Below are positions 1 to 6,658 of a DNA stretch of 50,508 bases, one piece after another (position 1 is the first letter of the stretch; every line of letters begins with the position of its first letter). The stretch covers positions 1 to 50,508 of the forward strand of contig WYBR01000043.1 in the NCBI GenBank assembly GCA_011525805.1, given 5' to 3'. Source of the DNA: Vicinamibacteraceae bacterium (GTDB lineage: Bacteria > Planctomycetota > Phycisphaerae > Phycisphaerales > UBA5793). Below the pieces are notes generated by a model. That model was given only the letters and a program-made list of their open reading frames with translations. It had not been told where the DNA came from and searched no databases. A program made the translations under genes and the position numbers.

Positions 1-2
1 AC

Positions 3-137
3 GACCACGAACGCTGGATAGCGGCGCAACGCGCTGCCCTGGCCATCTACGGGGCCGACCGCCACGGCCGGCCGAACGCCACCAACAGCATGATCCACAG
101 CGTGCTCACCGAGATCGAGCGCGTCGCGGGCTGCTGA
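3..137 (+). CDS. Hypothetical protein, 3' end only
   Basis: An open frame enters from the left edge and ends at TGA 135-137, giving 44 residues ending in ERVAGC. It is followed after 30 bp by the next forward gene, and codon use (G/C at third positions) fits coding DNA. The start is outside the window. No domain is recognisable. It is probably the upstream member of the forward run of small element genes. Confidence 0.5.
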   Translation, partial: DHERWIAAQRAALAIYGADRHGRPNATNSMIHSVLTEIERVAGC

Positions 138-167
138 ACCACCCACGCCAGACGAAACGGAATCACC

Positions 168-407
168 ATGAGCACCACCACACGCGACAACACCTTGAAC
201 ACCATCGCCCGCGAGGTCCTGGGCCTCGAGACGTTGGCCACCCGCAACAGCGACCGCCTCGACTTCCACGACACCGCGGTGTGGTGCGTGAAGGAGGCGC
301 TCGAGCGAGCGTACGAGGCCGGCCGCCAGTCGGCTCGGCCGACCAAGGCCATCTGCCCCGCCTGCGGGCGCAAGATCGAGATCACGCCGCTGCCCAGCGG
401 CAAGTGA
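168..407 (+). CDS. DUF6900-like small protein with CxxC
   Basis: 79 residues. The N-terminal two thirds contain LGLETLATRNSDRLDFHD followed by VWCVKEALERAYEAG, which matches my memory of DUF6900, a small domain common on plasmids and phages with no known function. The C-terminus has a single CPACGRK knuckle, half of a zinc ribbon, so metal binding would need a partner or a dimer. The next gene starts 12 bp downstream, so the two are probably co-transcribed. The family call is from recall and is moderate. Confidence 0.65.
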   Translation: MSTTTRDNTLNTIAREVLGLETLATRNSDRLDFHDTAVWCVKEALERAYEAGRQSARPTKAICPACGRKIEITPLPSGK

Positions 408-419
408 GAGAGGAGCATC

Positions 420-728
420 ATGAAGACCAGCGCCATTCACATTGAACGAAATCGCCCCGCCCGCCGAAACGGCGCGACCGCGCCGAACATTGTCATCCGT
501 GAAGCCTGCGACCGCGACGGCGTCGTCCTGGGCCACCTCGTCGCCAGCCACGACGGCACGCCCGAGGGCATCGTCGCGGCCGCACGTCGCGCGACGGCCC
601 GCATGTTCGACGCCTTCGCCGACGCGTGCAACGTCAACAGCCGCATCATCGCGACCGACGGGTCGGGCCGGCCGCGCTGGTCGGTCTCGCCGAACTTTGC
701 AGTCATCGAAGAACTCGCCGCCATGTGA
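420..728 (+). CDS. Hypothetical element protein
   Basis: 102 residues, ATG preceded by GAGAGGAG at a good distance. The protein is basic at the N-terminus (IERNRPARRNG) and then mixed alpha/beta in character, with a central helix rich in Ala and Arg (IVAAARRATARMFDAFADAC). No signal peptide, membrane segment or known motif is visible. It sits between the DUF6900-like gene and the HARE-HTH gene in the same orientation and is probably part of the same transcript. Function unknown. Confidence 0.6.
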   Translation: MKTSAIHIERNRPARRNGATAPNIVIREACDRDGVVLGHLVASHDGTPEGIVAAARRATARMFDAFADACNVNSRIIATDGSGRPRWSVSPNFAVIEELAAM

Positions 729-776
729 CGGCGAGACGTTTCCACCAACCGCTGCATCAACGAAAGGAGCAGCACC

Positions 777-1856
777 ATGAAGAAGAACGAGATCAAGATC
801 GGCAACACCTACACCGCGAAGGTGAGCGGCAAGATCGCCAAGGTGCGCATCGACGCCGAGAGCCGCCACGGCGGCTGGGACGCCACCAACCTCGAGACGA
901 AGAAGAAGGTGCGGATCAAGAGCGCCCAGCGATTGCGGGCCGCAGTCGGCTCGCCGCCGAAAGCGAGCACGCCGCCGCCACCGAAGGCGAGTGACAACAA
1001 GGACGCCCAACCGGCCTCCGGCGTGAAACCCGGGGGCCGCGTTGTTGACCGGGACGCCCAGCGCATTGCCGAGCGCGACGCGAAGGCCGCCGCCAAGGGC
1101 CTCGTGCTCAAGACCGAGATCGTCATGGGCAAGGAGAGATCGCCCTGGGTGAAGAAGGCCGAGCAGGCCGCGGCGCAGCAGGGCACGTCGGAGAAGACGC
1201 CAACGGCCGAGCCCAAACGCAAGGGCCGCCGGACGCCGCCGCGCATCGCGCTGGTCAACAAAGACCAGTACGCTGAGATCGCCAAGCAGGTCGAGAACCT
1301 GCCCACCAGCCGCAACCACGTGTGCTGGAAGAAGAACGGAAAGTTGTACGAACTGTTCTTCCGCGTCGATGGCCGCACGCCGCTGCTCTATCGGGCGCCG
1401 GCCACCTCGGCCGTCGATGAGAAGACCGGCTGCCGCGAGGTGGATGCCGTCGGAACGGTGACGGGTGTCTTCCACATCAAGCAGAGCATCAGGCAGCTCA
1501 CCGGCAAGTCGCCGGCGCAGATCGGCATCACCATGCCGCCCGACCGCGGCGCGCCCAAGGCACGCGGCGAGACGACGAAGAAGTCCTCTGGCGGCAAGGT
1601 CGACGCCAAGCCGCGAGAGAAGCGAGAAGGCTTGAGCGGCCTCGACGCCGCAGCGCAGGTCCTGGGGCGGGCCAAAGAGCCCCTCGACGCCAAGACCATC
1701 GCCGAGCGCGCCATCGCGGCGGGCTGGAAGACCAACGGCGCCACGCCGCATGCGACGCTCTACGCCGCCATGATCCGCGAGATCAAAGCCAAGGGCAAGG
1801 AAGCGCGGTTCATCAAAGCCGACAAGGGCCGGTTCACGGCCCGGAAAGGAGCGTGA
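777..1856 (+). CDS. HARE-HTH domain protein
   Basis: 359 residues, with GAAAGGAG upstream of the ATG. The N-terminal 60 residues are a basic beta-rich stretch ([20 protein letters not shown]). The middle is low-complexity Lys/Ala/Pro-rich linker, with a conserved-looking island around residues 165-265. The C-terminal 75 residues ([20 protein letters not shown] onward, with [15 protein letters not shown] and [11 protein letters not shown]) match the HARE-HTH winged-helix domain found in RNA polymerase delta subunits, restriction enzymes and plasmid proteins. In those families it is thought to bind DNA, possibly sensing modified bases; the element also encodes a DNA methyltransferase, but a functional link is only inferred. 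Confidence 0.75.
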   Translation: MKKNEIKIGNTYTAKVSGKIAKVRIDAESRHGGWDATNLETKKKVRIKSAQRLRAAVGSPPKASTPPPPKASDNKDAQPASGVKPGGRVVDRDAQRIAERDAKAAAKGLVLKTEIVMGKERSPWVKKAEQAAAQQGTSEKTPTAEPKRKGRRTPPRIALVNKDQYAEIAKQVENLPTSRNHVCWKKNGKLYELFFRVDGRTPLLYRAPATSAVDEKTGCREVDAVGTVTGVFHIKQSIRQLTGKSPAQIGITMPPDRGAPKARGETTKKSSGGKVDAKPREKREGLSGLDAAAQVLGRAKEPLDAKTIAERAIAAGWKTNGATPHATLYAAMIREIKAKGKEARFIKADKGRFTARKGA

Positions 1857-1859
1857 GTG

Positions 1860-2084
1860 ATGGACCGGGAAGTCCAACGACTCCTCGCCCATGCCGACCA
1901 GACCCGCGCCACCATGCGCGACACCCTGGCCGCCATGCCCGCCGCCGAGAAGGCCGCATTGATCCGTACCTGCGCGGCCGGCGACCTCGCCGGGTTCGAC
2001 GAACGCACCGCGCTGCTGGTGGGCCTGCTCGCGGTGGTAGCCATCTTCGACCTGAGCGAATCGCGCGGGGAGGCGGAGCCATGA
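1860..2084 (+). CDS. Small hypothetical protein
   Basis: 74 residues from ATG 1860; a GTG directly before it (1857) is an alternative start. GGAAAGGA lies at 1844-1851. Predicted helical throughout, with a hydrophobic stretch RTALLVGLLAVVAIFDL near the C-terminus that could be a membrane segment or a buried helix. Its TGA overlaps the next ATG (ATGA at 2081), indicating translational coupling to the zinc-ribbon gene. Family not recognised. Confidence 0.6.
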   Translation: MDREVQRLLAHADQTRATMRDTLAAMPAAEKAALIRTCAAGDLAGFDERTALLVGLLAVVAIFDLSESRGEAEP

Positions 2085-2269
2085 CGGCGGAACATGAACA
2101 GCATCTCGTCGAGCCGGAAGACGGCTGCCCGCGCTGCGGCGAGCGCCACGTTGACAACCTGATCTGGATCGACGACGGGCAGCGGGTGCGCTGCACGACC
2201 TGCCTGAATGTCTACACGCCCCCGGCGCCGCGGCGGGAAGGAGGTGATGATCATGACCAGCAGTCATGA
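2081..2269 (+). CDS. Zinc-ribbon protein
   Basis: 62 residues, starting at ATG 2081 inside the stop of the previous gene. It carries two Cys pairs, CPRCG (residues 16-20) and CTTC (residues 38-41), separated by about 20 residues including a short beta hairpin (LIWIDDGQRVR). This is a typical small rubredoxin-like zinc knuckle. Such proteins in mobile elements are usually adaptor or DNA/RNA-binding subunits; no specific role can be assigned. The last 17 bp overlap the start of the following gene. Confidence 0.65.
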   Translation: MTAEHEQHLVEPEDGCPRCGERHVDNLIWIDDGQRVRCTTCLNVYTPPAPRREGGDDHDQQS

Positions 2270-2780
2270 GGCCAGCACGCTGCGCCAGGTGCTGCTCGCG
2301 GCCCAGCGCCTGCTCGAAGCCCGCGTCGACCACATGATCACGGCCGAGGAATGGGAGGCGCTGACGAACGCGGTCAATGCGGCAACGGCGCGATCTGCCA
2401 CCGGGCCCGACGAGTCCTTCGCCGTGGACGCGGCCAGCGGCGCGCTGCTGCGCCGCGTGGTGCCCAGACGCGGCCAGCCCTACGAGCACATGTGCACGAG
2501 GGCGGTCTACGAAGAGGTCGCCCACGCCATCGACCTGATGGGCAGCGCGGCGTTCACGCTCGAGGAGATTCGCGCCACGGTCGGCGGCGGCGATGAGTCG
2601 AAGATGCCGCCGTGGTCGCAGGTGGCGACGGCTGTGGCGTTCCTCAAGGAGCGGTCGTGCATCGTGCCCGGCCGCGAGCGCAAACATGTCGCCGCCACCG
2701 ACGACACCTGGCTCGACGCGATGATCGAATACCACGCCTTGCGCGAGAAGGGGCCGGAGGAGGCGGAGCCGAGCGAGTAG
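2253..2780 (+). CDS. Hypothetical element protein
   Basis: 175 residues. Start chosen at ATG 2253, because AAGGAGG at 2238-2244 sits 8 bp upstream; ATG 2247 is a less good alternative. The N-terminal half is helical (STLRQVLLAAQRLLEARVD). A middle part (YEEVAHAIDLMGSAAFTLEEI through VATAVAFLKERSCIV) resembles a winged-helix pattern, with a variable position followed by a wing rich in basic residues (PGRERKHVAA). DNA binding is possible but unproven. Last gene of the forward run; 147 bp of apparently non-coding DNA follow. Confidence 0.6.
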   Translation: MTSSHEASTLRQVLLAAQRLLEARVDHMITAEEWEALTNAVNAATARSATGPDESFAVDAASGALLRRVVPRRGQPYEHMCTRAVYEEVAHAIDLMGSAAFTLEEIRATVGGGDESKMPPWSQVATAVAFLKERSCIVPGRERKHVAATDDTWLDAMIEYHALREKGPEEAEPSE

Positions 2781-2927
2781 CCGGCCACCCCGCCTCATCC
2801 ATTCACAGCCGCAGCGCCCGCCGCCGCGGCTGTGTCTGCGGGCCACCACATCCATTTCCGGTCCTGTGGATGAATCAGGGAAATCACCCCGCATTGACGT
2901 TCCCGGACTAGTGAATACGATGCGGCC

Positions 2928-4001
2928 ATGCAACTGAGACTCATTCTCAATACCGTGCTGCTGTCCTGCCTCATCGCCCTTTCCGGCTGCCAGAGCCAGG
3001 ACTCGACCGGGAGCGTGGCCTTCGCCTGCGGCTCGCATTCGACCGCCGCGCACCAACTGGAGTCGGGGGCGATCGATCCAAACCGGTGCGGCGTCCTCGT
3101 CATGGCCCACGGCGGCAATGCGCAATGGAACGAGGATGTCGAGCGGGCCGTCGAACCGTTGCGGGATCGTTACCCCATCGAGATCGCCTACGGAATGGCC
3201 CAGACCTCGACGCTGCGGGCGGCAACCGAGCGGCTCGAAGCGCAGGGAGTGGATCAGATCGCCGTGGTCCGCATGTTCATTTCGGGAGAGAGTTTCCTCG
3301 AGGATACCGAGTACATTCTCGGCCTGCGTGACTCGATCGGCAGGGATGAGCACGCGCATCACAAGGCGCACCACCCGACTGCCGCGTCGCGGAATGCCCC
3401 AACGGAGGCGTCGCATCACCAAGCCGCGGCCGGAGACCACTCCGAAGGCGGACACGTGATGGAGCCGCCCACGCCCATCGAGACCGAATCGACCTTCCAT
3501 GTGAGCCGAGACGGTGTGTCCGAATCGGGGCTCGTCGACGAGATCCTGCTTGATCGCGTTCGCGCGCTGAGCGTCAATCCTGCTCTGGAGTGCATCCTGA
3601 TCCTGGCGCACGGCCCCGGCGATGACGGTGAGAATGACCGTTGGCTGGCGGACATGCAGCGCCGCACCGACGAGTTGCGCCAGGCCGCTTCGTTTACCGA
3701 CGTCCGCTGCGAGACCCTTCGCGAGGACTGGCCAGATCGGCGTGCTGCGGCCGAGACGCGGATTCGAGACTACGTGAAGACGAGAAGCGAGAGCGGCACG
3801 CGGGTCATTGTGGTTCCGTTCCGCGTGGCGGGCTTCGGACCCTACGCCGAAGTGCTGGAGGGGCTGACCTACGTCGCCGACGGGCGAGGCTTCTGCCCGC
3901 ATGCCCGCATGACAGAATGGATCGACAAGACGGCTCGCGCCTGTCTGCCCGCCCTCGCCGATGTGCGAACGGACGAACAGGCAGCGGCCCGCGCGAACTG
4001 A
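2928..4001 (+). CDS. CbiX-like two-domain lipoprotein with His-rich insert
   Basis: 357 residues. The N-terminus is a lipoprotein signal (hydrophobic residues 4-18, lipobox LSGC, Cys21), so the mature protein is predicted to be anchored outside the cytoplasm. Two repeats of the CbiX/SirB chelatase fold are suggested by GVLVMAHGG (His61) and CILILAHGPGDDGEND, each starting a domain as in cobaltochelatases that insert Co or Fe into sirohydrochlorin. Between them lies a segment with about ten His residues (HAHHKAHH, ASHHQ, GDHSEGGH), a likely metal store or sensor. Known CbiX enzymes are cytoplasmic, so export is odd; an extracytoplasmic metal-binding role is as likely as chelatase activity. No tetrapyrrole gene is nearby, and it sits in the element as apparent cargo. 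Confidence 0.7.
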   Translation: MQLRLILNTVLLSCLIALSGCQSQDSTGSVAFACGSHSTAAHQLESGAIDPNRCGVLVMAHGGNAQWNEDVERAVEPLRDRYPIEIAYGMAQTSTLRAATERLEAQGVDQIAVVRMFISGESFLEDTEYILGLRDSIGRDEHAHHKAHHPTAASRNAPTEASHHQAAAGDHSEGGHVMEPPTPIETESTFHVSRDGVSESGLVDEILLDRVRALSVNPALECILILAHGPGDDGENDRWLADMQRRTDELRQAASFTDVRCETLREDWPDRRAAAETRIRDYVKTRSESGTRVIVVPFRVAGFGPYAEVLEGLTYVADGRGFCPHARMTEWIDKTARACLPALADVRTDEQAAARAN

Positions 4002-4042
4002 GCGGGCACGCTTATCTGCGGCTCCGTTTGTGGCCGGCAGGT

Positions 4043-5407
4043 TCATGACGCGGAGTTCGTCCTTCCCGCTGCGCCTTTCCCCTCGGCAGATGCGGCCAAT
4101 CGTTCTGCCTTCCGGCCCGTGAATTGCTCGTACCTCTGCACGATCACATCGCAGTACGCCGGATCGAGTTCCATCAGGAACGCGCGCCGCTGCGTCTGCT
4201 CGGCGGCGATGAGCGTACTGCCCGATCCGCCGAAGAGATCGAGCACGTTCTCGCCGGCGTGCGATGAGTACTGCATGGCTCGCACGGCCAACTCGACCGG
4301 CTTTTCAGTCAAGTGCACCATTGACGCCGGGTTGACCTTCTTCACGTGCCAGAGGTCGGTGGCGTTGTTCGGCCCGAAGAAGCGGTGCGCTGCGCCCTCG
4401 CGCCATCCGTAGAACGCAATCTCGAACGCTCCCATGAAGTCCTTGCGGGTCAGGACCGGGTGCTGCTTGTCCCACACGATGCCCTGGCTGAAGTACAGAC
4501 CGGCGCGCTTGAGCGGCCCCGGGTAGTTCCCAAGGTTGGCGTACCCGCCCCAGATGTAGAAGCCACCGCCGGGGATGAGCACGCGCGCCATGTTGCCGAA
4601 CCACGCGTCGAGCATCTCGTCGAACGCATCATCGGAGACGAAGTCGTTGGCCAGCGGCCGATCCTTGGCGCGCATCTTCTTCGTGGTCCGCTTCTTCTCA
4701 CCCTGGCGGGCCACGTCGAAGGACTGATGATGCGTGCGCTTCTTCTTCGTCGCCTCTGGGAACGACGAGTTGCCGGCGGCGATCGCGTTGTTGCTGCGCG
4801 GTTCAACTTTGACGTTGTACGGCGGATCCGTGTTCACCAGGTGAATCGGCTGGCCATCGAGCAGTCGATCGACATCAGCCGCGCTCGCCGAGTCGCCGCA
4901 GAGCAATCGGTGCTCGCCGAGAATCCACAGGTCGCCGCGCTTCGTGATCGGTTCATCCGGCGGCTCGGGGATCGCATCCGGATCGGTCAGCCCGTCGCGC
5001 AAGCCAGGATCGAGCAACTTCGCCAGGTCGTCGGCGCTGAAGCCCAGCGCCGACCAGTCGAATCCGGCGCCTTGGAGTTCGGCCATCTCGATCGGCAGCA
5101 ACTCCATGTTCCATTCCGCGAGTTCGGCCGACTTGTTGTCTGCGATGCGGTACGCCCGCACCTTCTCGGGCGACAGGTCGGTCGCGACATGCACCGGCAC
5201 CATCTCCAAGCCGAGTCGCTGCGCCGCTTTCCATCGCGTGTGGCCGCAGATGATGACGCCGTCGCCATCGACCACGATCGGCTGCCGCCAGCCGAATGTC
5301 GTGATGCTGTTGGCCACGGCATCTACGGCGTCGTCGTTGAGGCGCGGGTTCTTCTCGTACGGCTTGATCTCGGCCAGCGGCCGCAGTTCGACTTTGAATG
5401 CATTCAC
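4043..5407 (-). CDS. ParB-domain DNA adenine methyltransferase
   Basis: 454 residues from GTG 5407 (GGAG upstream); GTGA overlap with the preceding gene. Residues 5-95 are a ParB/Srx-like domain (IKPYEKNPRLND; GVIICGHTRWKAAQRLG), and residues about 160-440 an N6/N4 methyltransferase. The catalytic DPPY is at 194-197 and the AdoMet-binding FGGSGST at 392-398; this order is the beta class, normally N6-adenine. The fused ParB domain is common in phage and plasmid methylases and may act as a nucleotide switch or DNA clamp. No restriction endonuclease is adjacent, so a stand-alone protective or regulatory methylase is likely. The insert at about 215-260, rich in Lys/Arg/Thr, may be the target recognition region. 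Confidence 0.9.
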   Translation of the reverse strand: MNAFKVELRPLAEIKPYEKNPRLNDDAVDAVANSITTFGWRQPIVVDGDGVIICGHTRWKAAQRLGLEMVPVHVATDLSPEKVRAYRIADNKSAELAEWNMELLPIEMAELQGAGFDWSALGFSADDLAKLLDPGLRDGLTDPDAIPEPPDEPITKRGDLWILGEHRLLCGDSASAADVDRLLDGQPIHLVNTDPPYNVKVEPRSNNAIAAGNSSFPEATKKKRTHHQSFDVARQGEKKRTTKKMRAKDRPLANDFVSDDAFDEMLDAWFGNMARVLIPGGGFYIWGGYANLGNYPGPLKRAGLYFSQGIVWDKQHPVLTRKDFMGAFEIAFYGWREGAAHRFFGPNNATDLWHVKKVNPASMVHLTEKPVELAVRAMQYSSHAGENVLDLFGGSGSTLIAAEQTQRRAFLMELDPAYCDVIVQRYEQFTGRKAERLAASAEGKGAAGRTNSAS

Positions 5408-6375
5408 GGTTCGGATCTCCTTGTGCTGGAAGCCGGGCGACCCGGGCGCGAATCCGCCGCCCCGGTGGCCGCCATGTTGCCGCCCACGTTGGCCACTGTC
5501 GCAAGATGTGCCGCAGCGGCGTAGTTCCCGCCGCCCGCCGTGGGCACATCGCCACGTGGGCCAACGTCGTCGTCGTCAGACCCTGAGCCCACGGCCGAAG
5601 GGCCCACGATTGGCCCGCCGTGGGCCGACAGCGGCAGCAGGCCGATCTCGCGCTCCGAACGCGGCGCGGCGGCGAGCCGAACCTGCATGGCGTGCGCCCC
5701 CTCGCGCCACGCCAGCGCGCAGTCGGCGTCAGCCTCGATCGTCGGTGGCGCGTCGGCCGGCGCTTCCGTCAGCGCCGCGCGGCCGGCGGTGGTGAGGCTG
5801 TACCATGCCCGCCCGTCCAAATCGGCCCCGCTCAGCAGCCAGCCGCGAACCAGCGCGGGGATCGCCTGCTCCTCAAGAACCGACAGCAGGCGGCGATTGG
5901 CGCGCCCGTCCTCGTCGTTGCCGCACGCGGCCCAGTACGAGGGTGTGCCCGCCAGCGCCCACTCGGCCGTCCACCGCGTCCCGAGGTGCGTCATCGTGGC
6001 CCGCGCATCATCGATGGAGGCGAGCCGCTGACACACGGCCCGGCCATCGGACCAGCACGGCGCGCCGGCCAGTGCGCATGCCCGCTCAATCCCGGCGTCG
6101 AGCAGCCGGGTGGCGATTACCTTTGTCCGTTCAACGCGACGGTGGAGCAGACCGCGCCGCTCCAGTCTTCCCAGCGCCTCGACATTCTCATCGCGCTCAT
6201 CGCGATCGCGACCCTGATGCCGCCAACGCAGGCCTGCGCCGGAGCGGAATGATCGCCGGGCCAGGTACGCCGCCGCCGCGCCGCCACCACCCCACGGCCC
6301 ACGCCACGGCGCGAACACCGCCCACAACTCGCCCGCCAGGCGGCAAACCAAGGTGTCATCAACACTTGCGCTCAT
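5404..6375 (-). CDS. Hypothetical element protein coupled to methyltransferase
   Basis: 323 residues from ATG 6375, chosen because GGGGAGGA lies 7 bp upstream; an ATG 27 bp further out lacks this. The first 220 residues look folded and helical, with basic stretches (LERRGLLHRRVERTKVIATRLLD) that could form a winged helix. The last 80 are low-complexity Gly/Ala/Asp (GSGSDDDDVGPRG). The stop overlaps the methyltransferase start, so the two proteins are made together and may work together. No family recognised. Confidence 0.6.
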   Translation of the reverse strand: MSASVDDTLVCRLAGELWAVFAPWRGPWGGGGAAAAYLARRSFRSGAGLRWRHQGRDRDERDENVEALGRLERRGLLHRRVERTKVIATRLLDAGIERACALAGAPCWSDGRAVCQRLASIDDARATMTHLGTRWTAEWALAGTPSYWAACGNDEDGRANRRLLSVLEEQAIPALVRGWLLSGADLDGRAWYSLTTAGRAALTEAPADAPPTIEADADCALAWREGAHAMQVRLAAAPRSEREIGLLPLSAHGGPIVGPSAVGSGSDDDDVGPRGDVPTAGGGNYAAAAHLATVANVGGNMAATGAADSRPGRPASSTRRSEP

Positions 6376-6523
6376 GTCGCCGTCCTCCCCGCCGTGCGCC
6401 AATCCAAAAAGTCGGACAGGGTCGCGTCATCATGTGTCTCTCTACATTGGCCGCTGTTCCCGCGTCCATCGTGGCACGCCATTTGCTGGGAAGTACCTAT
6501 GCCGATGGGTGCTGCCGTCGCGC

Positions 6524-6630
6524 ACCGTCGAAGACCGTCACGACGGTCCCTATTAAGCGCACGCGTGCGCGCGGGCGCGCGCACACGCGCGCGACACGAT
6601 GTTGAGTACAGTGGCAACCGTCGTGACGGT
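6524..6630. promoter_or_regulatory. Paired ACCGTC palindromes around a Z-DNA-prone tract
   Basis: ACCGTC-AC-GACGGT lies at 6534-6547 and its exact reverse complement ACCGTC-GT-GACGGT at 6617-6630, centres 83 bp apart. A third half site ACCGTC at 6524-6529 is one helical turn (10 bp) from the first. Between them (about 6556-6597) runs an almost purely alternating purine-pyrimidine tract of GC/AC steps. The 283-bp gap lies upstream of the methyltransferase operon and downstream of the primase gene. It could be an operator-promoter or a replication origin; the sequence does not decide. Confidence 0.6.
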
Positions 6631-6658
6631 GTGCAGCGGTAAGCGACAGTGGCGTGCT

